A stretch of 64,000 nucleotides of DNA from Acholoe squamosa (lineage: Eukaryota > Annelida > Polychaeta > Phyllodocida > Polynoidae), in NCBI GenBank assembly GCA_949317995.1, contig OX439050.1, positions 18,058,061-18,122,060 of the forward strand, given 5' to 3'. A program made the position numbers and the translations under genes. The notes beneath the pieces are model-generated. The model made no database searches. It saw only the letters and a list, made by a program, of their open reading frames with translations, and was not told the DNA's origin. Shown here piece by piece: positions 20,618 through 31,289 of the stretch. How positions within the stretch are numbered: position 1 is the stretch's first letter; each line of letters starts with the position of its first letter.

Positions 20618-20745
20618 GAGACTTTGTGTCTACGGTGGATGTGCTCGGTAAGCGCGTGCTCCAGGTGCAGCCAGAGGCACTCACCATGCTGTCTGAACAG
20701 GCCTTCATCGACATCGCTCACCTGCTCAGACCCGCTCACCTCCAG
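20618..20745 (+). CDS. fumarase exon 2
   Basis: Acceptor TGTTGTAG, donor CCAG-GTAAAC. Encodes DFVSTVDVLGKRVLQVQPEA and AFIDIAHLLRPAHLQ, N-terminal part of the class I fold. Ends in phase 0. Confidence 0.92.
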
Positions 20746-20785
20746 GTAAACCAGCTCTGAGTGCATGCTGAAACCCCATATATTA

Positions 20786-20995
20786 CCGTAATCTCCTGCG
20801 TATAAGCACGTCTTATGTGCAAGGTTTTAGTTTTCCCTGCATTTGCAAGCGAGACACCAATCCCACTAAGTCATAATATGACATAGGGGGGTTGTTGGGG
20901 GCCCTAGCTACACATACCTTTTTGATTTTTTAAAATCCATTCAGTAATGAATTTTTCATTTTCTGACAACAATCCAAAACTCCAGGTGTGTGAAA
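20786..20995 (+). repeat. TACCGTAA-family MITE remnant in intron 2
   Basis: Begins at a TTACCGTAATCTCC end and follows the same internal sequence as the MITE at 43222-43511 (GTTTTAGTT, GGGGGCCCT, ATGAATTTTTCATTTT, AGGTGTG). The right terminus is not recognisable. Confidence 0.65.
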
Positions 20996-21103
20996 AGCTC
21001 AGGTAGAGCTTGATTTTAAACACCTTAGTACTAATATAATGTAATATATGTGATAATTGTTTTGTTTTTCGTAAATTGTAAATTCTCAATCCTATTTTTA
21101 CAG

Positions 21104-21242
21104 CAATTGTCCAAGATTCTAAAGGATCCTGACTCGTCATCAAATGACCGTTTCGTTGCACTGGAGTTGCTGAAGAACGCTAACATAGCGGCTGGTATGG
21201 TACTGCCGGGATGTCAGGACACCGGTACTGCCATCTGTATGG
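21104..21242 (+). CDS. fumarase exon 3, first Fe-S cysteine
   Basis: Acceptor TTTTTACAG, donor ATGG-GTGAGT. Contains [14 protein letters not shown]; this Cys (C135 in the spliced protein) is the first expected cluster ligand. Ends in phase 1. Confidence 0.94.
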
Positions 21243-21309
21243 GTGAGTATTCCTGGGTAGCGATATCTTTAGTGGGGACACCATTGCTTGATCTGGTACC
21301 TGGCAGGAT

Positions 21310-21535
21310 AAGCACGGCTACAAAAAACGTGTATGAGCCGCTATGGTGTATAAGCCACACCCTGAGTTCAGGGTTTTGCTATAAGCTGCAACCAGAGGTC
21401 TGAAATGGTCCCCATTCCTTCCTTAAGTCTCTAAACCAGTAAGTAAAACCTGATATAAGCCACACCCTGAGTTGTTGAAATGGTCTATAAGTCGCGGCTT
21501 ATATGTGGAGGTAATAAGAGCCAGCATGATGAGGA
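21310..21535. repeat. TACCGTAA-related repeat in intron 3
   Basis: Shows TATAAGCCACACCCTGAG twice (near 21350 and 21454) and an inverted GCGGCTTATATG near 21496, the same vocabulary as the element at 25117-25313. Ends are too eroded to fix. Confidence 0.5.
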
Positions 21536-21820
21536 CCAGTTGTAATGTAATGCACCCTAAAAATCCGCAGTGAATGGAGAGAATTTTCACAGTGGTTGTT
21601 AATGCATCCTGCTACCTTATAAATTCCTCTGGATCCTTAAAAACCATTTGTACATAAGTGGTTAAGACTGTCATGAATATTTGGGCAGTTTCTATTTTTG
21701 AAGAGTTCCCAATAAAAGGGATGAGCATTATTAGTATGAAACATTTGAACAGTTACTTTGAATCCTGTATATTATGTATTCACTGCGGATTATAAGACAT
21801 GTTTGTGTATGTACTTGTAG

Positions 21821-21921
21821 GTAAGAAGGGTCAGTACGTGTGGACCGAGGGTAGGGACGAGGAGGCCATCTCACGGGGCATCTATAATACATACACAAAT
21901 ACCAACCTCCGCTACTCACAG
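21821..21921 (+). CDS. fumarase exon 4
   Basis: Acceptor CTTGTAG, donor CACAG-GTAATG. Encodes [19 protein letters not shown] and [10 protein letters not shown], typical of class I fumarase. Phase 0 at its end. Confidence 0.93.
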
Positions 21922-22419
21922 GTAATGTACTGGGATGTATGCAATAGTGGCATTCTTCTTCTATGCACAGTGTTGTATTTCTACATAAAGTATAAGTGTT
22001 GTAGTTACGAGTGACTAGCCCATGCTGCATTTGTACAGTACACTGCCATAAAAATATCCAGACTAGGGAGACACACACAGGAAAACTCTGGGCTTTCTGT
22101 ATTGTGACTTGCAGGCCTGAAAGGTACGCACAGTTCTTTTTTGGCATTTGATATCTTTAAAGAGAATGAGTAAAGCCAAAAACTTAGAGGGCGGGGGGTC
22201 AATAAGAATACTGGTAAATTTTAGTTTCGAAGGAGAACATTTTCACCACATTGTTTATCATTTTCCTGACTTTGGTTTAAGTTTAATACATAAAATCATG
22301 GATGTTTAAAGATTTACCAATACAGCTGAGGAGTCTCAACATATGTAATGGTGATAAAAAAAAATGAGAAAAGCTTATGCCTGCACCAGAATCATCCATG
22401 TGCTTCTATCGTTTAACAG

Positions 22420-22626
22420 GTTGCACCTGTAGACATGTTCACCGAGAAGAACACAGGTACAAATCTTCCCGGTCAGATCGAGATTTACGCCACTCCTGGA
22501 GAAGAATACAACTTCATGTTCATTGCCAAAGGAGGCGGCTCAGCCAATAAAACCTTCCTCTACCAGCAAACAAAAGCCCTACTGAATCCAGAAAAACTCA
22601 TCAAATTTGTCAATGAGAAAGTACAG
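22420..22626 (+). CDS. fumarase exon 5, followed by a GC donor
   Basis: Encodes [19 protein letters not shown] to [11 protein letters not shown], 69 codons. It has [16 protein letters not shown], a conserved glycine-rich block of the family. The 5' splice site after it reads CAG-GCAAGT, so intron 5 is GC-AG. Confidence 0.93.
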
Positions 22627-22976
22627 GCAAGTATATTAGATATGATTAAAATAGAAATGCATTGTTGATTTTATGGTATATGACAATATACTCAAACCAT
22701 GGTTATTTGAATATCTATGATTGTGGACAAAACTTCTGGAAGAGGTTAATACGCTGCATTTATCAAGGGTTGAGCCTTGAAAATCGGTAGCTAGATTTAA
22801 TGCCAGCCAGTTTGAAAATTCAAAGAATTTTGATAGTTAATTTCTAAGCTTACACCAATTTGCTGCCCTTCAGAGCATATCACATATACTTGTACTCTTC
22901 TATATATTAGAAACTATACCTTTTATGTTTTATTTTAAACATATTAAGATAAAATCTCATTTTAACGTGTTTTCAG

Positions 22977-23103
22977 ACATTGGGCACAGCCGCCTGTCCA
23001 CCCTACCATTTGGCACTAGTGATAGGCGGGACGTCCGCGGAGTATAATCTAAAGACAGTGAAATTGGCCTCAACAAAATATTTAGACAACCTACATACCA
23101 CCG
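22977..23103 (+). CDS. fumarase exon 6, second Fe-S cysteine
   Basis: Acceptor TGTTTTCAG, donor CACCG-GTTAGT. Encodes [21 protein letters not shown]254 is the second expected cluster ligand. Ends in phase 1. Confidence 0.94.
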
Positions 23104-23551
23104 GTTAGTTTTCAATAAGTACTTAGATAACTTTAAAAAGAAATCGTAAAAAAAGATTTCTTGCTCTTATTATATTTTTTTTTCTTTTTCAAAACCAAGG
23201 CTAGCTTATTCCTCTTGTGTGGGAGAACACTGAAAGCCGCACATGGGTTTTGAGAATAACCAGTATAATACTGTCCTATATTAATATAACCCTAAAACCC
23301 CACCTATAACAGCACCCTGCATGTACGAACATCCTTTAAGCTATCTGTCTTTAAGTCACAGGTGTTTGTAGGGTTTTACAGCACCTGTTTTCACCCTTCT
23401 TTTTTTCATATCTATGCACTTACCCTTACACTAAAATTTAGGGTGTCATACACTGAACAGCCCATGCACTCTTAGACTAGATTAAGTGTTTTGTTTCCTT
23501 GCTTAAGTACAATAACATTATGAAATGATATGTAATTTTCTCATTGAACAG

Positions 23552-23742
23552 GTAATGAACACGGCCGTGCGTTCCGTGACCTGAAATTGGAGGAGGAGAT
23601 TCACAAGTTGACGCAGAACATCGGGATCGGAGCACAGTTTGGTGGCAAGTACTTCTGTCACGATGTGCGTGTTATCCGTCTACCACGTCATGGCGCGTCA
23701 TGCCCCGTCGGGATCGGTGTGTCCTGCTCAGCAGACCGGCAG
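23552..23742 (+). CDS. fumarase exon 7, third Fe-S cysteine
   Basis: Acceptor TTGAACAG, donor GGCAG-GTGAGT. Encodes [36 protein letters not shown] and [12 protein letters not shown]348 is the third expected cluster ligand. Phase 0 at its end. Confidence 0.94.
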
Positions 23743-24015
23743 GTGAGTTTTTGAGGATATTATATACTACATCATCATGCATCAATATACTTGAAAGTCT
23801 GAAGTAGCTACTCATGTATAGGGTACATCCCATGTATAAGGCACACACACATCCTGAGTGGAATGAATTAGGTCTATGGTGTACCCCACCTATTCTGTGC
23901 ACCGTGAGTTGGGGTTTATCCTTTAACGCTTATCCTCACATACCAGGGCCGCCTTATAGACAAATACTGTGATAATGATGGTTTAGGTGGAGATAGCTAC
24001 TCTTTACATAATGTA

Positions 24016-24248
24016 CCGTAATCTCCCGCGTAGAAGACGCACTGCGCGTATAAGACGCACCCCAAACTTAGCAAATGCATTTTCGCGTATAAGACGCACA
24101 TTTTAAGGCTCAATTTTGGGAATTCAGTTCATTTCTATAGTAAAATTACCCCTCGTATAAGACGCACCCCCAATTTCAGTACATCCTATAAGACTCCCCA
24201 GCATTTTGTTTGGCGTAGAGGATGCGTCTTATATGCGGGAGATTACGG
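24016..24248. mobile_element. TACCGTAA-family MITE in intron 7, intact ends
   Basis: 233 bp with inverted ends CCGTAATCTCCCGCGTA and its complement TGCGGGAGATTACGG, flanked by TA on both sides (24014-24015, 24249-24250). The TA duplication points to the Tc1/mariner superfamily. No ORF; GACGCACCCC motifs repeat inside. Confidence 0.82.
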
Positions 24249-24334
24249 TAAAATAGATCCAACTTCAAGAATGCTCTAAGATAAAATACCTTTGATGAAA
24301 ACATTAGTCTAAAAAACTGCAAATTCCACTTCAG

Positions 24335-24445
24335 GTTTTGGGAAAGATTAATTCAGAAGGTGTGTTCTTGGAACAACTGGAGACAGATCCATCAAAGTAC
24401 CTGCCAGAGGTAGATGACAGTCAGCTTGGTACCGGCGTCGTTAAG
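24335..24445 (+). CDS. fumarase exon 8
   Basis: Encodes VLGKINSEGVFLEQLETDPS and KYLPEVDDSQLGTGVVK, the link to the C-terminal domain. Donor TTAAG-GTAAAT; a degenerate TACCGTAA-type TIR starts only 6 bases into the intron. Confidence 0.93.
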
Positions 24446-24450
24446 GTAAA

Positions 24451-24535
24451 TACTGTAAACCCCCTGTATATTAGGACGCACCCTGACTTAGGCTAAATCT
24501 TATAGGACGCATTGTATATCTACCGTAGTATGGTT
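24451..24535. repeat. degenerate TACCGTAA-family end at the start of intron 8
   Basis: TACTGTAAACCCCCTGTATA at 24451 followed by GGACGCACCC reads as a decayed family terminus. It starts 6 bases after the exon 8 donor. Confidence 0.5.
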
Positions 24536-24592
24536 ATCATCAAAGCCAGGTTTTAAAGTCTGAGCTAGATTTGAACCCCAGTTTAATTTAGG

Positions 24593-24738
24593 TGCTGGTG
24601 AGTCTGGTTGTATATCAACCCTGTAGGCTTGGCTTGGTGCTTGAATACAGCCATGGTGAGATGCTCGCCAGGGCTGTATTCATGTGTCATGATAACCAAT
24701 AGGCATGATGCATTAATGCATCAGCGGCCCTTACAGGG
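24593..24738. mobile_element. palindromic piggyBac-like MITE, copy 1
   Basis: The right end GCATCAGCGG...CAGGG is followed by TTAA (24739-24742). GGCATGATGCATTAATGCAT near 24700 and inner arms GAATACAGCC / GGCTGTATTC match the design of the copies at 43011 and 44754. The left end is eroded. Confidence 0.6.
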
Positions 24739-24907
24739 TTAAAGGAATTCATATTTTTTTTTTCTGTATAAGGTTATGGTGACTTCCCTAAAAAAACATC
24801 ATAATTTTTAATGCTTTTTGTGTTGACTTGTCATATAAATTCAAACATTACCATCGTGAAAATCCCTTAATGTAAAGTAATTTATTTCTTTATCTTTTTT
24901 CTTACAG

Positions 24908-25114
24908 ATTGATCTGAATAAGCCCATGTCAGAACAGCTGGCCACCCTGACACAGTACCCGATCAGGACAAGGCTCAGTCTCACAGGAACTCTGGTTGTA
25001 GCACGCGACATTGCACACGCCAAACTCAAGGAGCGTATTGACAGTGGGGAGGGTCTCCCTCAGTACATGAAGGACCACCCAGTGTACTACGCAGGGCCAG
25101 CTAAGACACCTGAG
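24908..25114 (+). CDS. fumarase exon 9, before the 18.5-kb intron
   Basis: Acceptor TTCTTACAG, donor TGAG-GTTAGT. Encodes [20 protein letters not shown] to [10 protein letters not shown], 69 codons. A TIR-like end overlaps the donor, and intron 9 then runs to 43644. Confidence 0.93.
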
Positions 25115-25116
25115 GT

Positions 25117-25313
25117 TAGTAATTCACTCATATAAGCCGCATTCAGAGAAAGCTATAAGCTGCACCTGCGGCTTGAAAATAGGTCCTTTAGGACTGTTCT
25201 ATAGTGTCAAAAAACCCATGTATAAGCCGCACCCTGAGCACAGTTGGACCTCATAAGCCACACCTATACGCTGATTCTTGTAAGATGTGGCTTATACCTG
25301 AGAATTTACGGTA
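25117..25313. repeat. TIR element of TACCGTAA type at the start of intron 9
   Basis: The right end reads GAGAATTTACGGTA. The left end, GTAATTCACTCATATAAGCC, overlaps the splice donor of exon 9. Inner motifs GTATAAGCCGCACCCTGAG and GTGGCTTATACC are inverted copies. Confidence 0.6.
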
Positions 25314-26730
25314 ATTCTCTCATTTTTGATACATTTCTTTAAATGAGTTCAACAAGGTTTTGTGTGTAATAATCTGGCTATTAACACAAGGCCCTCTCAC
25401 CAAAATGGCCTACCGTAGTACCTCAACTCAGGGTGCGCCTTAAGCAGGAGGAATTATGATATGATTTGACCTCTGGTACAACATCCATGAAAGGGAGCAG
25501 AACAGGGGTGGGAGGCAATGCTCAGGCTTCTCAAATTAAAGATTGATTGATAGGAGGCAGGCAGGAGTATTTCTGAGCTTTAAGCAATTTAGTCATAGGC
25601 TACCATTAAAACTCACCCCTGCCAAACTAGTCTCACTGATGGCCATACAAGTCTATGGAAGCCCCAATGATGACAAGTCAGTATCATCACCACCTGGTGG
25701 CACAGGACAGTCCCCGACCTTAACGGTGGGATATTCTGTCAGAACTGACATTCTGAGGAGTTTTTCTCCATTGATAGCCATACATGATGAACAATTGGCA
25801 AATGACTTTGGCAATTTGAGGAAATCTGATTAAACCTGTGTCACTTGTAAATAAAAGCAAAGTCTTGTACAACTAATGGTATTATTGTGAGAGGTGGCTA
25901 AAGTTTGTGTACTATAGTCTATACTTGTCATAATGTTTACTTTATGCTCCCTATATGCAATAATGGTCATACGTATATCATGATGTATGATATATATGAA
26001 TATCACAGCTATGCATTCTTTATTTCCAAAGAGTGGTTCAACCCAATACAAAGTTTACAGTATAGAAGGTAGATGGGATTATGAATGTCAAGGTTGAACT
26101 GATAGCGTTTCTGAACTAGTGACACAACTGCAGTGGGCCAAAGGACAGCCCTGTAGGGGTGTTTCTGATTGTGTCTGTCCGAAGTGTTAACATTGCGAAC
26201 ACATGTAATTTGTGGTTATAATATATGTACATGTATTATGGATAAGCGTATTCTCACGATAGCCTGCACGTCTCCAGAAAAACCAGCCTTATAAGTTCAG
26301 AGAATACCATGCCGTTGTACCTCTAATGGTTTGTAGTGTTCTCAGCTCCACCCACCTGTTATTAAAACTGCTAGGCTGGCACCCTGTATTCTAGATAGGT
26401 TATGAGAAAGAAACTCCTGATAACTTGTATAGACATGTAAACTAGTCGTATGATATTATTCATTGAAAAAGAGATATATCAAAGTTTACTCAGATATTGA
26501 TTGATAAAGTGAGTCAATGAAGTAATATTGATGAGCTAATACCCACATGATGTAAACCTAATGTAGAGATAAGATCTGCCTTTGTGGGTCAGAAATTGCC
26601 TGTCTCTGAGTTCCTACAAGGATGGATTTTCAAGTCCCAAGGCCCTATACTTTCATATACACAATCAATATTTAGATGGTTTCTTATCATTTCAGGGACT
26701 TTGGGCCTTGGTGACTTACATCCCTGGTTC
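25314..26730. other. intron 9 DNA, nothing recognised
   Basis: Non-coding. A short TACCGTAGTACCTCAACTCA stretch near 25412 may be another TIR remnant. No gene supported. Confidence 0.45.
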
Positions 26731-28737
26731 CTAGAACGGAGTATACTGGAAGTTCTTAATGATCCCTGTGCTCTCCAGTACACATATTAACCCCGTAGAT
26801 GTGACTACCACATCAGAAGGGCATTGTAATGCATCTCCCCGGCCAACTTGTAGGTAGATCCACATACCCTGAGGAGACACGAGCTGAAGACAGTTGTTTC
26901 CGCTATCGGCAACGATTAGGTTACCATGGTGATCCAGTCCCATGCCACGTGGCCAGCTCAGTTCACCAGGCTCCGAATTACCATGGCGACCATAACTCCC
27001 TAGCTTTCGTCCCTTTTGTGAGAACTCATAAATACAGCTTTCCTTGTGTGCAGAGATGAAAATGTGGCCATTGGGTTTGACGAGCACTTTATCCCAGCGA
27101 GAGCCCTTGTTGTACGGCGTCTGGATTTCTGACAATTTGGTGTAGGTTTGGCTGCAGAATTTCATAACGAGCTTTTGGTCGTAGTCTAGAACAATAAAGT
27201 TGGTGTTATCAGATCCTAGAGTCACACAACATGGCTTAACGAGGGATTCTTTGATGATCTTCTTGTCACGGCCATGGGGACTGAATATACAGAGAGTCGG
27301 CTTTTCCCGCACAATTACTACATCTCCGTTAGGAAGCTGTATGCCTGACAATGGTTTACCCATGTGAGGAGTACAGATCTGCCCGCGGTATTTCCCATTA
27401 GTATCAAATAAAGACACTCGCTCCAGTTGTCGGTCGGTGATGATAAGGTGCTCCCGATAGTTCAGTACAAGCCGAGAGGCATCAAAGCGACATTTATACA
27501 TCGTAGAAGGACGCGTTTGGAATTTATGAACAAGAGTAAGTTTCTTGATAAAGCGTTGTTGGTTTTGTACAAGCTTTTTGTAGGAAATCTGTACTGTGCC
27601 GAGTAATTCCACGCTTGTAGAGAGTGCAGTCTGTGCCTCACCTCCTAACATATCTATAGTAACCATCTTCATGTTAAGGGACAAATTTGTCAGGTCATCA
27701 CCAGCAAGATGGTTTAACCTGAGTTCATCTTTTAGTTGTGCAGTTAGCCCTAAAAGTTGTTTAGTTTTTGTGGCAGTAAGGACAGTGTTTAAATGGTCTA
27801 CAACTGCTCTGTATGTGTCTAGTTGTTTCTGCACTGTGCTCAGTTTGGAGGTTACAAAATGGTTCTCCTGCCAAAAATTATCCCTCGCTTTCTTCACAAG
27901 CATCTGATGCCACTCGTCAATCGCGCGTAAAATTTCCTCTCGGCGTGATTGGATCTTTTTCAGAAGACAGTTCTCCTGCGATTCCAGATCCCCTGCATAA
28001 CACTCCCATTCTCCTTTCATTTTCTCATACTCGGTAAGGCGTGATTTCAGATGGTTGGATAGGCGCTGTAGAGAAGTGCGTTCTATGTGGACTGCATTCT
28101 CAATGTTGCAGGATTTGTGTAGATTATGGTTGGTCAACTTACAGGGTACACACACAGGGGCAGCACAGTCCTCACAATAAAGCTTGGCTTCTTCATATGG
28201 GTGTTGTGTACAACTTACAAGATCCTCATCCTCATCCACACACTCCGGTTCAGGCTTTGGTTCCTCGCTGATATTAATTTTGTCGACCATCTGCCCCCCA
28301 TAGTAAGCAGTCATGATATGGTTCTTTGTCAGGTTCAGTCTCTGGTGTGCCAGAACGCACTCCCCACACAGGTACTCCCGACAGTTCAGACATCTCCGCT
28401 CGGCCACCTTATCCTCACCGCGACCTTTGCAGCTATCACATAGCTGCTCACGGGGTGATTTCTGCTTCTCCTTCTCAGCCTCAACTGCATCCTGCAAACT
28501 CGCAACAAAGAAGTTGTCCCGCAGCTGCTCAAGCCCGCCATCACCGATATGAGTGACTTGACGGCAGAGTGGACAGGGGAGTTGAGAGCTTAGGTTGTTC
28601 TGTAGAACATGCTGCTGTAGACATTGTAGACAAAAGGTGTGAAGGCACGAGAGGGACTTGGGTTGTGAGAAAGCGGTCAGACAAATCTTACATGTTAGAA
28701 ACTCCTCATTAATGACCCTTGGGAAGCTCTCTGCCAT
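26731..28737 (-). CDS. TRIM-NHL protein (RING, two B-boxes, coiled coil, NHL repeats)
   Basis: Single-exon gene of 668 aa in intron 9 of the fumarase gene, opposite strand. The start chosen is MAESFPRVINEEF; the frame stays open 20 codons further up, but those residues precede the domain and look untranslated. An N-terminal C3HC4 RING (CKIC...CLHTFC...CPLC, about residues 16-59) indicates E3 ubiquitin ligase activity. A first B-box (CDSCKGRG...C...CGECVLAHQ) and a second (CTQHPYEEAKLYCEDC...H) follow, then a coiled coil to about 400, then NHL-type repeats (about 430-668) with SGIQLPNGDVVI, KVLVKPNGHIFIS and SWPRGMGLDHHGNLIVADSG. This is the TRIM2/3/56/71-like layout; orthology cannot be fixed. 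No stop or frameshift, so probably functional. Confidence 0.92.
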   Translation of the reverse strand: MAESFPRVINEEFLTCKICLTAFSQPKSLSCLHTFCLQCLQQHVLQNNLSSQLPCPLCRQVTHIGDGGLEQLRDNFFVASLQDAVEAEKEKQKSPREQLCDSCKGRGEDKVAERRCLNCREYLCGECVLAHQRLNLTKNHIMTAYYGGQMVDKINISEEPKPEPECVDEDEDLVSCTQHPYEEAKLYCEDCAAPVCVPCKLTNHNLHKSCNIENAVHIERTSLQRLSNHLKSRLTEYEKMKGEWECYAGDLESQENCLLKKIQSRREEILRAIDEWHQMLVKKARDNFWQENHFVTSKLSTVQKQLDTYRAVVDHLNTVLTATKTKQLLGLTAQLKDELRLNHLAGDDLTNLSLNMKMVTIDMLGGEAQTALSTSVELLGTVQISYKKLVQNQQRFIKKLTLVHKFQTRPSTMYKCRFDASRLVLNYREHLIITDRQLERVSLFDTNGKYRGQICTPHMGKPLSGIQLPNGDVVIVREKPTLCIFSPHGRDKKIIKESLVKPCCVTLGSDNTNFIVLDYDQKLVMKFCSQTYTKLSEIQTPYNKGSRWDKVLVKPNGHIFISAHKESCIYEFSQKGRKLGSYGRHGNSEPGELSWPRGMGLDHHGNLIVADSGNNCLQLVSPQGMWIYLQVGRGDALQCPSDVVVTSTGLICVLESTGIIKNFQYTPF

Positions 28738-29499
28738 CTTGAAATCTTGTGGTGACCCTTCTGACAGTATCAGTTGATTTTGTATTTTGTAAATCACAAA
28801 GGAATTCCTTCATTGATTTATGAATGATAAGGGTATGAGTTTGAATGCAGAATTGCTGAGTACACTTGATTTATTGAACAAAGTAGAGATATAGTTATCA
28901 CTGTGAATGTAGTTTTCTCCCATGAATTGATTGATTTTTTTCATGAAATGTTGTGATTCATACTTCCTATGATCGCTGTCCAGTAATCCTGCAATAATCA
29001 CAGTCTTCAGGAGTCTTTAAACATAGAGTTTTCTGTACACAATAGGGGTAACTGCCACCTTTAGTGCAGCCGATGGTGTTCGGTCATGAGTTACCTCATG
29101 CTGTAAGATGAATTAAGTTGTCCCTCTCTCTGAAGTCAATTACTTGATTCCCTAGTATCAATTCTTTATGCGATGCCTTAGTTGTCCATTTTATCTCATT
29201 CAGAGATACCACTTTGTCTACCTTTGCAGGAATCTCTCCTTCTCTTTAAGAGACTTCTGTATTGAATTCATTTGATTGCCTGTGCAGAGGTGTCCAAATC
29301 CCCCTTTTGTCGGATAGGGAGTGCCATCCTTGCATATTGCAATAGTAAGTTGTGAGCTATTGATTAACTGTTTGATATGTTCTAAGATTGCCGTATTGTG
29401 AGAGTACCACCATAGACAGTAGTGTCAGAATGTCTGCTCTGTAGGTACATAAAGGCTGTATGGGCCTGTACCACTACAGCCGTAAATCCCTACATCTAA
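28738..29499. other. upstream side of the TRIM gene, no feature recognised
   Basis: AT-rich DNA that should hold the TRIM promoter (minus strand). No clear TATA box or repeat; a 63-codon reverse frame is not supported as a gene. Confidence 0.4.
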
Positions 29500-29833
29500 A
29501 GCCCGCCGCAAACAGTCAGACCGGACTCAGATCGGACGCAGACTGCATTTAGGGTGGCGTCCAGGCCGTATTGTGGCCCCCCCCTACCTACCCTCCTCCT
29601 TTCACCCCCTGTCAGTCTGAGACAGATTCTGGCCTGCTTTGACCCTATATGATCACAGACCGTCTGTGCTGCGTCTGTGAATATCCAACATGTTTAATAT
29701 TGTCAGACGCATCCCAGACTCAGACGGGACTGTCCGTCTGCATCCGTTTTTGCCGCAAACATCACAGACGGGACTGGATTCCTGTCCAGTCTCCGTTGCA
29801 TCTGCGTCCGATCTGAGCTGTTTGCGGCAGGCT
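29500..29833. mobile_element. 334-bp Harbinger-like MITE with TAA duplication
   Basis: Left end AGCCCGCCGCAAACAG, right end the complement CTGTTTGCGGCAGGCT, with CTCAGATCGGACGCAGA repeated as an inverted inner block. TAA lies on each side (29497-29499, 29834-29836), the target type of PIF/Harbinger. No ORF. Confidence 0.75.
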
Positions 29834-29944
29834 TAAGTCACACCCCCAAAGTTGGAAAGACAAACATGGGGCTTGGATATTGCAGGTTTAGTACTTATAT
29901 ATATTGTGAAAGTCTGTCTTTAAGCTACAACTTTATATGCTTAA

Positions 29945-30033
29945 TCCCGAAGCTGCTGTACCTGACTTCCTGTCCGGAATCGAATGTCTGAGTTCCTTGA
30001 TGGCCCCCGGACGTAAAACTAAACAAACAAACA
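29945..30033 (+). repeat. SINE/LINE 3' end with (AAAC)n tail
   Basis: GTCTGAGTTCCTTGATGGCC, CCCGGACGTAAAACTAAAC and an (AAAC)n-type tail. It matches in reverse complement the block at 63350-63405. The tail resembles that of the I-like LINE. Confidence 0.65.
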
Positions 30034-30839
30034 AAAAAGCTGTACCTGACATTAGATACAGTACACAATATACAACATGTTTTACAGTACTGGTCTACCG
30101 CCCTGTACAGAGGTATTCACTCACCATGGAGGCAGACAGAGGGGGTGGAGCCCGGGGGAGAGGGGGTACTCAGGATATAAAGTGGTACCCACTGCAAATA
30201 GGCCCTCAGAACCGGGACTGGTGGGCTGAGGCTGAGACTCAAAAACAGGGACCAGTCCCTGTCTGCTCCTCCAAAAAGGGTGGCCAGTAAATCTCAAAGT
30301 ACCCCCCACCAACCTGTTGTTTTATGCTTCCCTTTATCAGAGAACCAATCAAAAACAAGTTTGTAATCAACACACTGTTCTAAATGCTAAGCTTTTCATA
30401 GCTTGATGTCAGACCAAGGATGTCAGACAAGACTACTGCGTATATGTAGTAAGCGGGGGGGGGGGGGGCTAAATGGGGGACCTGTCAATCTTAGTTGGAA
30501 TACAAGACCAGTGGGTTTTATTCATGTAGAGATTTTGGAGGGCCTGTAGCGTTGCAGTAGGTGGGTAGCAACATAGAGTCAGTACCCGCCCCGTGGTGTG
30601 AAGGCATCCCTGGATGATGATGTTGGCTTACATGGAGTGAGGCAATCAATACCAGGGCAGCAGCTTCCGCAACTCTGAGGCCTCCCCCTCCCTCCCCCAC
30701 CTCCCCCCAGGTGCTCACTTTAATATGCAATTCTAGCCCTCTATGGGCGTCGTAGTGAGTGCTTCCAGCTTGATCAAACCCCTAGATGGCCAATCCTAAA
30801 AGGTCAAGTAAAAGAGGTGAAAAAAATTTGCCCCCTTCA
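30034..30839. other. intron 9 DNA, nothing recognised
   Basis: Non-coding, with G runs near 30450 and CT/C-rich DNA near 30680. The short frames (29937-30290 +, 30518-30730 -) show no domain. Confidence 0.4.
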
Positions 30840-30844
30840 CTATG

Positions 30845-30975
30845 AGATGGTTTCCCGCACCCTTGAATATGGCCACCATGCCCTTAAATATGGCCCCCAT
30901 CCCTTTGAATATGGCCCCAAGCCTTTGAATATGGGCCCCACGCCCATGAATATGGCCCTTAATATGGCCATGGGG
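30845..30975. repeat. minisatellite, about 22-24 bp unit, six copies
   Basis: Repeats of CCCTTGAATATGGCCCCA with small changes, from the copy near 30858 to the one near 30965. Confidence 0.8.
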
Positions 30976-31289
30976 CCAGGGTTAAGCAAGTAAGAAAGCT
31001 GAATTAATAGAATGAAAGTGAACAAAGTAATATCTCACCTTTCTTCAAAGATTGAATTGAACCAACTCACACAAGTGAATTAAAAAAATAGAAAGAAAAA
31101 AAAACATTTACAAAATTCTTTTACAGCAAGTGGTTGATATACCATATATAGAAAGGAGTGTTTGTCCAAAGATTCAATACATCTACCTGGTAGATGTATA
31201 CTGGTGCTGTATGGATGATTGGGTTTGTTGTGAGGCAATGTCTGCTCCCCAGGGACGCAGCCCTGCTTCACAACCAACCAATGAATAAT

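Noticed and set aside
29937..30290. 117-codon frame
   Set aside because: Starts in a SINE tail and has no domain.
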